The notes beneath the pieces were generated by a model. The model made no database searches. It saw only the letters and a program-made list of their open reading frames with translations, and was not told the origin of the DNA. Below, piece by piece: positions 45,741 through 57,155 of a stretch of DNA of 64,000 bases (position 1 is the stretch's first letter; the number at the start of each line of letters is the position of its first letter). A program made the position numbers and the translations under genes. The stretch covers positions 108,314,539-108,378,538 of the forward strand of contig OY720636.1 in assembly GCA_963169105.1 (NCBI GenBank), given 5' to 3'. The DNA is from Ceriagrion tenellum. Its lineage: Eukaryota > Arthropoda > Insecta > Odonata > Coenagrionidae.

Positions 45741-48392
45741 AGCGAAGGCTGCCACTGTACCAATTTACGTCTAACATATTAAGCATAATTTCTTGTGTGT
45801 GTGTTTTCAGTTTGTCCTTTCATTTTACGAGCTCTAAGAATGTCTATTTCTTTTTTTTTAGATTTTCCTGATGGACCTGAGAGGGACAGCTTAAGAGAAG
45901 GTAGGAAATTCAAAGATTTTCGGAGCAGGTAATACAGCTATCGCAGAATTTGGTGGCACGCGTCTACGGAGAGCGTGAAACCATGGATGGGTTATCCTCC
46001 GTGATGGGAAGGGAGATAAACGCATCTCCCGTTTCCTTAGGTCTCGCTTTTAGCTTGGGTGGAGCTTGGAGGGGAGCTCTAGCCTCTTTATCTCATTCCC
46101 CTTTCATGCCTTCCTCGACGCCGAAGGCCGACACGCTCCACACGGGCAGGTGCCACGAAGATCTGCGATACTCGACTTTTATTTCCAATGAAAGAGTAAA
46201 AATTGTTTCAGTATTTATTGTTCCACGTTACCAAAAGCGGCACTATAGGTAATTACATTGGTCGATGTAATGAAATAATTTTAAAAAATGTTAATATTTT
46301 TTTTACTATTTAAAATTTAGTTTATAAAAATCCTCGTATACCGGCTTGCTTTGGGGTGCCAATTCCGATAATTACATGTATAAACCAGACAATTCAAACA
46401 ATACTTTGAAATGTTTAAAATAATTACCCTCGATATATATTAAAATATTTGTGTAATTGGTATGAAAAATTTTTACATACATTTTACAACAGATATTTAT
46501 AGAGCTTCAGATCATATACCACTATTAAAGATACCGGTTTATAGATAAATATTTGTTATAAACCATTGTTTAATGTTTAACGTATGATTTAATTTTTGGT
46601 GTGCCGGAAAAGACAATTAATAACCTTTGGCACAATTACATCGAGGTGTCTATCGCCATATTTACTAAAAAAAAGGTACATTATAAAATTTAGGCTTTCT
46701 TCTTTCCATAATGTGCTTGTCTTTCTTTTGGTTCTAAAGTAAAATAAAGAATATAGTAATAATAAAGAATAATAAGAAGAATAAAATGGAATCACATGAC
46801 GCGAAAAAATGGCGCGAAGTCGGGGATCCATCATCCAATTGCCGCTTGATCAAGGAGAGGAATTTGTTGAGTGAGGAAAAGAGGTCAAGGGACGAATGTG
46901 TGGATTATAAAGGGTAAAATTCGAAGGGGATTCGGTAAAAAAAGGGATCGCTGAGGGAGGGGAGAGACGGTATTTCTGAATGTGTAATTATGATATAGAT
47001 GTAATCAATGAAAACTTTGTGGCAGGATTGACATAATCAAATTAGATGTTATTTTTTGTTTTACTCTTTCCGGCCATTTCTTCCGGTGGTATCTCAAAGC
47101 TTTATTTGGAAACCCTTGGTTTGCTAGAGGGAGCGGCGCTGGAGTCTCGCAGTTGTCAGTCTCATCCGAATCTAACCGTTTATTTGCTTATCCGTCCCTC
47201 GCCTCCTCACTCCCCTACCCGTCCTTCTAATATTCCCAATATACCCTACTCCAGGAAACTGTTATAGCCTCGTGTTGTTTTGGTTCTTTGTTTCGATGCG
47301 TGATAGGTCACATTTAATGGATTTATGGGTTCTTGCGTTTATTTATTTTCAGTATTTACTCAACGGCATCAAAATACGCGAGTGATGATGAGGACATGAT
47401 ATGGTTATTATTATCATGTCAAGCATGATAATTCCAGCATAATCCTCAAAGAGAGAAATCTGGAAAATATACTAATAAGCGTTATTTAGTGATTACTTTA
47501 CTTTACGTCATGCATTCATCCTCCTCCTTTGAAATCAATCATGTACGTTTCATAGAATTTTTTTAGCTTTTACTAATATTATCAGAAAGAATCCAGAACT
47601 TCGTTGTACGTTCATCATTTGAAACAGAGCAGTGCTCGGTAATCCTATCCCATGTTTTAAAGTGAGCAACTATTGTGCATTTGTATTTGCCATGCAATGA
47701 TTTTATCGATAACTGGCTGTCCGATCAACCCGAATGCAGGTATTTTTTTGTTCTTGCGGTATGAGATACCGATTGGTATATCAGCAAAAAATCTTTTTTA
47801 TACATAATGAAAAGGGCCAAAATTCTCGTTAGAAATGCAGAGACGGCTATTTAACTCATTTTTTTTACGCCGCAGCTACGTTTAATCTATATGCTCATTT
47901 TTATGCCGGCTTTTGCCCCATGGAAGACCTCCGAAACGATGTGACCATTATTTCAGCAGACGATCATAGTAAAATTATCATTAATAACATTTTATTCTCG
48001 TTGAAACATATTTTAGCCATTATTTATGAACTTTTTATTTATGATGTAATATGTAAAGAGGTAAAAAATTGAATTAAAAGAAATAAATTTCCAATTAATT
48101 GAAAATAAAATAGTTAATACTTGTGTAGTGTACCTACCGAGCAGATCCCGGTACCTCTGCACCTGGGAATGTTACGTAAACCAACCAACGTATGCCTCTT
48201 TCATTGTTCTTTTACATTTTAATTCAGTTGCCTCGCGATAATGTCTCTTGTATAGAATCCTTGTTGCTGTAATAACTGAGGAGGATGTCTTACGTATTCC
48301 TCGGCGGGCTGCCGGACAGACCGTTGTGTTTACTCGCCTATGGCCCCGCAGTCCTCCCGGCTTGCCTCTCCAATCACGGATTTTATATTTCC
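45741..48392. other. Unannotated stretch
   Basis: 2.6 kb without an element or gene I can support. A 100-codon frame at 45950-46252 (+) has no domain, and its segment is modestly GC-rich. The rest is AT-rich. Confidence 0.45.
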
Positions 48393-49240
48393 TTAAGATA
48401 GTTTGAGCGAGATGGTTCCTTAGCCATAATGGAGACCGTATTCGAATTATACGTTTTAATTTCAGCAGCTGCACGAAGTATGAATTAAATATTGCATTAT
48501 TTATGGTACAAGAATGTACTTTCACATGAGTGAAATTCTTATGTAATTGGATGAAACTACTCAAATAAGTCTGTTCAAGGTGACATTATGATTTATTTTC
48601 CAAACATTGTTGATAAAACATACAAACTACACACTGTTAGTTTTTTGACGACATCTAGGTGTTAGAAATTCCTCATTTTTTGAATGAGGTCTCTCCGGGG
48701 TGCATTTAGGTACCAATTCCCATGTTAAAGGTCTGGCATTTTTTTGTCAATAATCGCGGAAAGTTTTGTGGTAAGGGGTTGATATGCTGGTATCTTTAGT
48801 AGGGTGAGATATTTTCCTTTGAAATGAGAGCCCTTTTACATGGGAAATGGTACGTGTATGCATTCCGCTGAGAACTAAAAGATGTGGTGTTTCTAATATC
48901 TAAATCTCTTCAAAAAATTAAGTGTGTAGTCTGTATGATTTATCATCTATTTTTTTGAAAATTAATCATATTGTCACCGCAGTAAATTCTTCGGGATTAC
49001 GAAAAAACCTTCTGTTTGGAAGTAGTTTCAAACGTACCGCGCGAAATAATGAGTCAATCGAAAGACTTGTTTAGATATTTTCTTTTGATTACTTACAGTT
49101 TCTGTCAAATACAACTATATTATTGCACCATTAATACTGAAATATTTAATTCGTGAGTGTCATAGCTGGTGAGATTAAAACGCATAAATCGAATATGGTC
49201 TCTATTATGACTAGGGAATTCTCTCGCTCGGACTACCTAA
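48393..49240. mobile_element. TTAA-type MITE, copy 4: palindromic composite
   Basis: The left half (48393 to about 48835) is in reverse orientation, starting with the GAGCGAGATGGTTCC terminus. At about 48835 it switches to forward orientation (CCCTTTTACATGGGAAATGG onward) and ends CTCGCTCGGACTACC. Both ends are therefore the same MITE end and the element folds on itself. It is longer than the simple copies (848 versus 514-576 bp). No coding capacity. Confidence 0.8.
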
Positions 49241-50402
49241 AGCGAAATCATTTAGCGTTTGGGCGAATTTACATTTGTACTTTCGACAAGTAGCCACTCC
49301 CCGTTTAAATGCCCTTCGCGATGCTTGAGATAGGGGCATGGCACAGCTGTGTGCCTTGCATATGTCTTGGCTACCTCCCCCACCATACTCATCGTCTTTC
49401 CACTTGCTCTTTTCAGCATCCGTCGTGCCACGCCCTCTATTGCATCCCCCCTTCAACCTCTCCTTCACTCCGTGCTCAGCCGCTCGTGCATTTATTTATT
49501 CAACTCTTCTTCTCCTACCTCCCCCCCCCCTCTCTGGCCGTCTCTCCTCCTCCCCCCCCCTTCCACCAATCCGATATGTGTCCCTCCATTCTGTTCCTCG
49601 GGTCTATTCTGATCCTTTGCCACGCCCACGTGTCTCCGGTTCCCCCTCCTCACCTCCCGTCATACATCCGGCCTCTCATAAACCATCTCCTTCTTCATCC
49701 CCTGCCCCACCCCTATCTCTGCCTGCCCCATCCTCCTCCTCCTCCTCCTCCTCACATCATCTCTCGAGATATGTCATTCCTTCGCCGTGGCTTCCGAAGG
49801 GGCGCGCTCTCGTCTGTGCTGCATCTCTTACGAAGGAGGGTCGTCTCACACTGTTTGTCGTGGCGGGTACCCCAAGTGTCTTCCTTCCTTTTTAAGGATC
49901 GCGTATCTTGTTTTGTTTCGGGTATCCAAAATTTTGAATTAGCTCACTGTTTTGATCCTGAACCTGAATCCCTCTTAGTGCTTCCTTCTGCCAGGGTTAC
50001 TAGCAAGATATGCTAAGGGCTATTCTGTCGGCGGGAGTCGCGGGGAATAAGGGAGGGAATCGCGGGTCTTGCGTAGGCGCAGACCGGCGTAGGAGGTGCG
50101 GATGGTGCGGGTCTTGCGAGGGCGCAGACCGGCAAGGGACAGGTCAGGGAGAGCACTCCCCCGTCATTCGGATCCCCTGAATTTATATGAAATACGAGTG
50201 GTCCAAAGGTCGAATTGGTACCAAGGAGGTGATGCGAAAGGGAGGGATGAAAGCGCTGGTGGACGGGATGATCTCACTGGGAGTCCCATTACTGCTCTCC
50301 GTCCACCCCTCGCGACAATTCAGTAAAATGTATCACTTCAGTTAAAATTATGAAGCTATTGTGTCAGTTATCTATTTAGTTTAATTTTTTTAATTATAAT
50401 AT
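49241..50402. other. Pyrimidine-rich stretch with (CCT)n
   Basis: 49360-49770 is a strongly C/T-biased strand with poly-C runs and a (TCC)n run at about 49727-49752. Open frames of 185-235 codons run across it in several registers (for example 49309-50016 +) and are composition artefacts. A ~27-bp duplicated block GCGGGTCTTGCG-AGGCGCAG lies at about 50062 and 50107. Confidence 0.5.
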
Positions 50403-50520
50403 GCCGGACCCGGTGGCGACGGGGTAAAGTCCTCGCCTGCTAAACTGAGTATCGTGGGTTCGAGTCCCGCTTGGGTGGAATTATTACCTCTCACTGCATT
50501 TTTAACATTTAATTTTTTTT
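50403..50520 (+). mobile_element. SINE-B copy (3' truncated)
   Basis: GCCGGACCCGGTGGCGACGG, A box GGGTAAAGTCCTCGCC, B box GTGGGTTCGAGTCCCGC, then TTGGGTGGAATTATTACC. Matches the heads at 15668, 30162 and 54247. Confidence 0.8.
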
Positions 50521-51804
50521 GATCAAATAGGTATCTGCTGACAATCAGTATATGAATAGCTTAGCAGGATCTATTCCGGACTGATATGTCGCGTAGAAAA
50601 ATAATTTTGAAGTATTAAATAATGATCCCATTCATTTTTTTTCATAATATGAAAAAGAAATGCAATTAATTTAGTGATATTAAAAAGGAACAATACATGC
50701 GTATGAGCCTGTATTTATGCCCGCCGCATTAGGAGAGTCAAAAGAACGTCCACTGTTTTCATCGCAATATTATAATATGGTGGTAACGATTGCCTTAATT
50801 GGTTTTGTGACGGCCAATATTCCATGAATACAGGCCGCTGTTGGTCGCCTCGTCAAAATACTGTTGCTGACTCCCTTTCCCGCACTCCCGCGTCCTCAAT
50901 CCTGTAAAATTCGCACTTCCGGGTTTCCGTTTCCCCACAAGCCTATTTCATTTCGGTCGGTCTAGTTTTCACTTAACGCCCGTTCCCCTCGGGAGACTCG
51001 TTTTTATAAGCGTCCCCTCGCTCCTAATCCCCCGCAATGTGACCTCTACGTCCCGGGCGAAAGTGGTGTCAGAATCGTCGTCCTGTGTTTCAGATGGCCG
51101 TTTCGGGTCGCGAATCCTCCTGCATCCCTCGTTTTGATGACCGGGCGAAAGCATGACGAACGCGTCCTAAGTGGGGCCACTGTAAACAGAGGCCTTTTGA
51201 GGCGCCCGCAGGAGTAGGTATATGTATATAAACCACCCGGGAAGTTCGTTTCATCCGGTCTTCGCTTTTATCTTCGAAAAGCAGTGGTCTTCTCCAGCAC
51301 TAATGGCTCCCCTCTCTGTGGAAAGCGTGCGAAAATCACTAAGGTACACAAAGAAGAGATACACTCGAGTATTTTCGTCTTTTTTTTTGTTAGAAACGTC
51401 CGCCTTCGACCAGTTTGGTGGGTGGTGATGGAACTGCTGCGAAAAGTTTGAAATACTCACATCAGGTCGGGGATTTGGCAGTTTCTGTCTGTGTGCTGCG
51501 TGTTGATTTTTAGGCGGTACGGTTTCAAAAAGATCGCACTCATGGTAGGGCTGTTCAAAGGTCATCCGCAAGGATTTTAGCCTTCAGATCTCCAGATCTT
51601 TGACCGGATATTCCTTTCGCTGATCAGACAGACACCCTTTTAGTTCAGTAAAAGTGGCCACACGTCTGATTTTGCCCTGCACGCCTCTCGGAATTAGAAT
51701 TTAATTACTATTTAATTATAACTTATGGGCATTACTAGCTTATTATTGCTCCTTTTAATTACTTATGGTTTACTTAATCAAGAGAGTGTATTTTTCTCCC
51801 GTTT
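50521..51804. other. Unannotated stretch with CpG-rich part
   Basis: 50860-51200 is GC/CpG-rich. A candidate core promoter follows at 51225 (separate entry). The remainder has no recognised gene. Confidence 0.4.
51225..51255 (+). promoter_or_regulatory. Candidate TATA/initiator core promoter
   Basis: TATATAA at 51225-51231 is followed 28 bp downstream by TTTCATCC (A at about 51253), the spacing expected for a TATA-initiator pair, at the edge of a CpG-rich block. An ATG at 51303 begins MAPLSVESVRKSLR and meets an AAG/GTACAC donor-like site near 51340. All of this could arise by chance; there is no homology support. Confidence 0.2.
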
Positions 51805-52690
51805 TTCACTGACTAAAATCTAGACTATACACATTAAACTTGGAAATACCTTTGTCCCCTATTCAAATTCAGTTACGAAACTTGGTATTACCATGAACAA
51901 GCACCTTTCTTGGAACGAGCATATTTCAAACGTTGCTAATGAGATTAGCAAAATTCTGTACCAATTAAAACTAAATACATATTTACTTCCTATTAACATA
52001 TGGAATCTTCTTATCTCTGTTGCAGTGGTTCCTAATTTTGATTACTGCTAATTGGTATTTAATGACCTCACTGTTGAACAGAATGTAAAATTACAAATAT
52101 CAATAAGTTCATGTGTAAGACTTACTTCAGTCACCGGCGGGATGAGCATATCTCCCCGTATCCCCAGCAGCTTGGATGGTTTTCTAGTGATTCCCGTCGG
52201 ACGTACCCACTGGCCACATTCCTCTTCTCCCTCTTTCAAAAAATGCGAACTGAATACTTCCTAAACCTCTTCCCAGTCTCACCACCTGCTCTTCCAATAG
52301 TCACAAGATCCTCATCTCAATGTCTATACTACCCGGGACACCGTACCGTAACCTTTCAAAAGACATTCCAAGTTGCTGATGTAAAACTGAGGAACTCCAT
52401 CCCTGAAAAATTACAAAAACTGCAGTCGCCGAACCAATTTAAAAGTCACATTTTTAATATTTTATTTGGCAAATAAGTTTTCCTTTCTCCTCTCCATGTG
52501 CATACATGTATCACCAAATTTTATGTCAGCGTGAATGTTTTTTAAGTGGTTTTCAGGCTAAAAATATTGAATATTTTGTTGTTGTTATATTGGAACCTCG
52601 ACAAACTGTTTTGTACTCATGGGACGATGTCCCAGTACTCAAGGTGTGTACTCAAGGGACAATGTCCCAGTGCAGAATAATATATCTGTC
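51805..52690 (+). pseudogene. Jockey/CR1-type LINE C-terminal fragment with stop and frameshift
   Basis: The frame from about 51845 reads KLGITMNKHLSWNEHISNVA then EISKILYQLKLNTYLLP and VPNFDYC, reaching a TAA stop at 52049-52051 just where the family normally reads a bulky residue followed by LVFNDLT. That continues to about 52110, where the frame shifts to 52111-52476 (DEHISPYPQQLGWFSSDSRR, VADVKLRNSIPEKLQKLQSP). The 3' untranslated part includes two GGGACRATGTCCCAGT blocks near 52620-52670. The KLGITMNKHLSW...LYQLK region and the final L-NS-P-KL-K-F block are typical of insect LINE tails. Non-functional. Confidence 0.75.
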
Positions 52691-53736
52691 TGTCTCTCAT
52701 GACCGAATATGTTGACGACGGGAAATGTCATCATCCATGGTCGACAATGAAAGAGAGTGAAAATTACAGAGGAATAATTAGTCGTGTAACTGATAAAATT
52801 TTCGTGAAATTAAGACTGAGACCTACCCTTTTGTGCTTGCGGTGTAGTTAATGGAACGGTCCGGATTTTACTTTTATGTCTTTACTCCTGTATTTGTGAT
52901 TTCGCTTACCGAATCTGGGAAGTATTCATTCTGGGGCAGAAAGATGAGGTTAGTGTTGAGCTAAGAGGTTTAGCGAGAAGTAGTTCACAAGTGTATGGCC
53001 TTATCAAATTTGAGACTAGTTTATATGCGGTCTATGGTTTTGTACTATCCATAATATGTATACCTGACGTCAGATCTCAATGTGGGATCTTTAGAATGGA
53101 TTACTCAGCTCTTTCAGTTATACTGCTCACCAAAAGGAAAGTGAATTGAACACCGGAAATATTGTAAATCCGGAAAGCATCGGGTCATGCTTATCCGGAA
53201 TTTTCGATCTTCTACTGTATCTTCACGTGAGAGTGTTGGAAAATTTTCCACGCTGTAAAAGAATCCGTTTTAGGTCTTGCTTTATTTTCGAGCTTTGGTC
53301 TTAGTCAGAATGCCTGCTGCTCCCTCCTTTTTCAGAAAATATGGCTGGTGTGTCTGCCGCCAGACCGATTATCCCTAGCTTTGCTAAACTCATGAGCAAA
53401 TTTGTCTCAGTCCATAGAATCCATTAGTTATCCTAGACGTCTCCCGAGTGAAAGGAACGGTACTCTCGCCCTTCATGTGTTTTTTTTCTTGATTCGCGTC
53501 GTGGAGCTTAACGCGAGTTGAATTCGGCTCACCTATGCAAATAACCTTTCGGTTTGTTGGCTGTTGGAATAGTGGATTTAGCAGCTTTGGTGGGACATAT
53601 CGTGGTTCGCATTCTCCTCTAAGGACCCCTTTGCGGAAAAGTTATTTCAGTTTTTTTTTAACCGCCCGCAATAGTTCGAGGGAAAGTACTGGTGCTCTAA
53701 ACGGGTATACCTCGGAATTTACGGCATCGTGTGTAC
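52691..53736. other. Unannotated stretch
   Basis: No domain, terminal repeat or RNA gene recognised. Confidence 0.45.
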
Positions 53737-53892
53737 GGATTGAGGTAGATGGAGAGTGCGCTTACTATGCTGGGCAATGTTAGAAGCCGTAACGTGGTTG
53801 TTACCTTCGTAAAACCTCGTTTTCCTATTGCGCTTGCGGGCTAACGCACTAATTTTGCAATATTACTATGTTTTCCATCAGTAACTTACCAG
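53737..53892 (+). repeat. Local dispersed repeat, copy a
   Basis: GATTGAGGTAGATGGAGAG, GCGGGCTAACGCACTAATTT and ATGTTTTCCATCAGTAACTT recur at 54661-54806 and, rearranged and inverted, at 55212-55462. Non-coding, class unknown. Confidence 0.65.
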
Positions 53893-54049
53893 AAATTAGC
53901 ATTCACGTACTTCTATAACATGCATTTTCCTAACATAAATTAATTATGTATTTAAAATGATAATCATCTGGATTCCCGATGGAAATAATTTTAAAATCAA
54001 ATAGAATCCATTGTACCAAGGTCGTTCAATATTGGTTGTTCTTCCTTCT

Positions 54050-54247
54050 ATTTTTTAAATTTTATTTATATTCACAACCCCTAAAACAGCTCACAAAGGC
54101 CTTTTACATCGGGTGTTTTAACATTAACAAGAGACGAACACACACACACCCATGTCCTGGGCAGATATTATTCTACCCAGGCGGGACTCGAACCCGTGAC
54201 CCTCGGGTTATCAGGCGAGGACTTTACCCCACCGCTGCCGGGGCCGA
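54050..54247 (-). mobile_element. SINE-B copy
   Basis: Reverse strand GTCGGCCCCGGCAGCGGTGG, A box GGTAAAGTCCTCGCC, B box ACGGGTTCGAGTCCCGCC, CTGGGTAGAATAATATC body, tail AATATAAATAAAATTT. Full length and similar to 29953-30162. It abuts the truncated MITE at 54250. Confidence 0.85.
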
Positions 54248-54249
54248 CA

Positions 54250-54503
54250 AGGTCTTTACAGCGTACATAAATCCGCCATTAATATGCTTATTTTCCTGTG
54301 TTCTCAATAAGCACAGTATAAGTTGTTCCAAGTTTTTGTTGATTTGGTAGTGCATTGGTATTCGAAATGACAACTTGTGCCGCTTATTTGTAGATTTCCT
54401 TGGAAGTGCCAATGCAGTGTAAATGCTTTAATAGCACATTAATGGCGGCCATGCGGTGGAGATGGTTGCAAAGACCTATATCGAAGGAAGAACACAATCG
54501 ATA
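54250..54503 (+). mobile_element. TIR MITE, second copy (5' cut by SINE)
   Basis: Matches 37051-37327 from the TAATATGCTTATTTT region to GAAGGAAGAACACAATCGAT. The left terminus is missing where SINE-B begins. Confidence 0.7.
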
Positions 54504-54660
54504 TCAAACGACTTTACCAGTGTACTAAGCAGCCAACTCTTGTTTCAAGAGTTACTTGCCTTAAATTCCAACCAGGTGGTGGATTCTCTTGCTTTAAATC
54601 CGCTGATACGTCCATTCCATCGTGCTGTCCATAGGAAAGTAAGGAAAGAGGAGGGTTAAA

Positions 54661-54806
54661 CGATTGAGGTAAATGGAGAGGGCATTTGCAATGCTAGAAG
54701 CTGAAGCCAGTCCGCCATCCTCGTTGGCCCTCATTTTCCCATAGCGCCTGCGGGCTAACACTAATTTTGCAACTTCACGATGTTTTCCATCTATTACTTA
54801 CTAAAC
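54661..54806 (+). repeat. Local dispersed repeat, copy b
   Basis: GATTGAGGTAAATGGAGAGG, TGCTAGAAGCTGAAGCCAGT, GCGCCTGCGGGCTAAC and ATGTTTTCCATCTATTACTT match copies a and c. Confidence 0.65.
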
Positions 54807-54934
54807 TTGCTACTTGCAGACCTGTAGCTCGGAGAAACAGGCCCCTGGCCTCAATATACGCGTTTTGTTTTCAATAGCTTACGCATAGGAGGAAGCAGAA
54901 GTGAGAGCAGGATTTTTTAAACCATTTAAAAAAG

Positions 54935-55169
54935 TTGAAACTTAATGGATAAAGGTTTCTCGGGTTTTCCACCGGGTGAGCAGGTCCATGGGGCCCAACG
55001 TTTCGGAGAACGACTTGCCCTCCATCATTCGGAAGCTGAATACCCCCCCCCTGATGATGGAGGACAAGTCGTTCTCCGAAACGTTGGGCCCCATGGACCT
55101 GCTCACCCGGTGGAAAACCCGAGAAACCTTTATCCATCACATACGCCGGGAAAACCTTGAAACTTAATG
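54935..55169. mobile_element. Young foldback element with 13-bp target-site duplication
   Basis: TTGAAACTTAATG occurs at 54935-54947 and 55157-55169 as an exact direct repeat flanking a 209-bp element. Inside, 82-bp arms (54947-55028 and 55053-55134) are inverted with a single mismatch and a 24-bp loop. The + core 55051-55083 is CTGATGATGGAGGACAAGTC then GTTCTCCGAAAC, with a GGAGGA/TTCTCC stem including one G-U pair; the reverse core is at 54999-55033. After the motif the + strand reads MDLLTRWKTRE...IRREN, as at 63766. The twin frames on the two strands come from the palindrome. A duplication of this length suggests LINE/Penelope-type target-primed insertion rather than cut-and-paste. Confidence 0.9.
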
Positions 55170-55211
55170 TTTACTTTGACTCACACGGTCGCGGTAAAAC
55201 CTCCCTAGATG

Positions 55212-55462
55212 TGTGTTCTCCATCCGGCTAACGCACTATTTTTCAATTTTACAATGATTTCAATCGATTACTCAAAGCGCCATAGGAAAATAAGGGTTAG
55301 CATGAAATGACGGACTGGCTTCAGCATCTAGCATTGGCCAGCATAGCAAGTGCCCTCTCCATATGCTTCAATGGGTCGAGCAATAATTTGTTATTTTGGT
55401 TGTCAGGCCTCAGGTTTGATGACGTAATGCCCTCTCCATCCACCTCAATGGGTGTACGATAT
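55212..55462 (-). repeat. Local dispersed repeat, rearranged inverted copies
   Basis: 55212-55275 is a forward piece (GGCTAACGCACTATTTTTCA). 55276-55385 is the same repeat inverted (CATATGGAGAGGGCACTTGC on the reverse strand), and 55425-55462 is another inverted start (GGTGGATGGAGAGGGCAT). The cluster with copies a and b suggests local duplication and inversion. Confidence 0.6.
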
Positions 55463-56410
55463 CGTCAACGTCGAGCCCTTCTTGAATGAGGTCCCTGGAT
55501 TACGACTTGCTCCAGAACACGTACCCGTAATGCGAAAGCCATTTCGCTACGTCGGAATGATGAGTTCGAACGAGTCGAGCCCGAAAATCCCGTGACGAGA
55601 GTTTAAAAAAACGCGAGGCCTGCCGCTGTGGGTTGATGGAGAATCCTTAATGGGAATCACTCAAGGAGGTTTTCCCGAGTTTCGGATCGGATTAAGAGCG
55701 TTTCCTTGGAGATATAGGTACAAGTCGGACGCGTTTGCGGAACAGTCGTCGAGGAAGAGAATAATCTTAAGAAGTGCCCTACTTCGCGCGGCGGAAGGGT
55801 TTTTTGTGTGTGTGTGGGGGAGGGGGGCGAATCCCGATGGAAGCCGTCGGAAAGAGGCGGAAGGATTTACGGGAGGGGAACTAGTAGTAAGAGACTGAGC
55901 GTAGCGCGGTGCACCTTTTCCAACCGTGTGGAGATATAAAAAAAAGGAGTAGCGCGAGCGTAATAGGATTATGAGGAAGTGTTTTACAGGAGGGTCTGGG
56001 TCGGGGGAGTTTTGGGCCGAACGTGCCTCGACTGTTTTGCTCGTTTTTTTGTCTTTCTTTTTTCTTTTTCAAACCTTTAGCGCACTTCCTCGCCGTCTTT
56101 CATCTCCTCGTCCCATCTCTCTATATCTCGCTGCCGAAGTTTTTTTTTACTCTACTACCCCTACTTCGGAACGTGGCTTTTCACGTCGTGTACACGTCCT
56201 TTTCGAGCGTAAGAGGGTTTCAGGTAAAAATGAAGTATTTGAATGTTATTTCACTTCATTTTCGTGTTACTTATGGAAGAGTTTGTCCTCTAACTGATGG
56301 CATCAACAAAATCATGCCATTTCCGATCAGAAATTTCAACTGATTCGGGCGTTATGTGGTGAAAGTGCGTCATAGCAAGAACAAGAATGGGACGTTTTCA
56401 CAGATTTTAC
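55463..56410. other. GC/CpG-rich block
   Basis: 55500-56010 is CpG-rich with a (GT)n/G-rich spot at about 55805-55828. Open frames of up to 108 codons on both strands lack domains. Possible regulatory or exon sequence; not shown. Confidence 0.35.
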
Positions 56411-57155
56411 GGGGTGGTTTAAGCGAAATATCATCTCATCCAGAAATCAATGGATTTGATCTCATTTTAGAGAAATATAGCGTACTCTTCTGAAGATGCA
56501 AAAATACAAGTCCCTATAGAACTACTTTCCGGGATTTTTGACGAAAAATCCTAGCCTAAATGCATGGGATATTGTTCGTGTATGCACTCGAAGGAGACAT
56601 TTAAAAAAAATGAGGAATTTTTAACACCTAAATCTCCTAACTAACGTAATAGAGCGTGGTTTTTATATTTTCTCGACAATTTTTTTAAAATAAGTATTAA
56701 TCATGCTGTCACCGCAGGAAGTTTTTCAGGATCGCAAAAAAAATCTTCCGTTGTAAAGGAATATGAAACGTATCGATTGAATAAAATGAGTCAAGAGACG
56801 AGACAAGCCTAGACAGGACAAGAGTGTAAGACTTTTATAGATATTTTCTGTCATTACTAAGGATTTCAGTTTAATAAAAATATCTTTCATTACTAAGGAT
56901 TTCAGTTTAATAAAAATATCTTTCATTACTAAGGATTTCAGTTTAATAAAAATATCTTTCATTACTAAGGATTTCAGTTTAATAAAAATATCTTTAATTA
57001 CTAAGGATTTCAGTTTAATAAAAATATATTGATGCAATATTTAACTCATGCTTCCTACAGCCGCTGAAATAAAAACGTATTAATCGGAGATGGTTTCCAT
57101 TAGTATACTAGTATACTGGGGATTTCTTTAAGAGGGACTAGTTCGAACTGTCTTA
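56411..57155 (+). mobile_element. TTAA-type MITE, copy 5, expanded by a 36-bp repeat
   Basis: Starts GGGTGGTTTAAGCGAAATAT and shares AATCAATGGATTTGATCTCA, TCACCGCAGGAAG and related blocks with the other copies. The right end is degraded (CTAGTTCGAACTGTCTTAA). It is 745 bp long because of an internal tandem array at 56854-57025. Most diverged termini of the six. Confidence 0.7.
56854..57025. repeat. 36-bp tandem repeat inside MITE copy 5
   Basis: About 4.7 units of TATCTTTCATTACTAAGGAT + TTCAGTTTAATAAAAA, nearly identical. A single ATTACTAAGGATT block exists in the other MITE copies, so it was amplified here only. The reverse-strand frame with a 12-residue repeat (DIFIKLKSLVMK) is a by-product of the 36-bp period. 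Confidence 0.9.

Noticed and set aside
49309..50016. Longest open frame in the window (235 codons, +)
   Set aside because: It lies in a C/T-biased, repeat-containing strand, several other registers are open as well, and its protein is Pro/Ser/His low-complexity with no domain.
54945..55160. Two near-identical frames (MDKGFSGFPPGEQVHGAQRF) on opposite strands
   Set aside because: They are the two arms of a palindromic element read in opposite directions, not two genes.
56726..57037. 103-codon reverse frame with a 12-residue repeat
   Set aside because: It is generated by the 36-bp tandem expansion in MITE copy 5.
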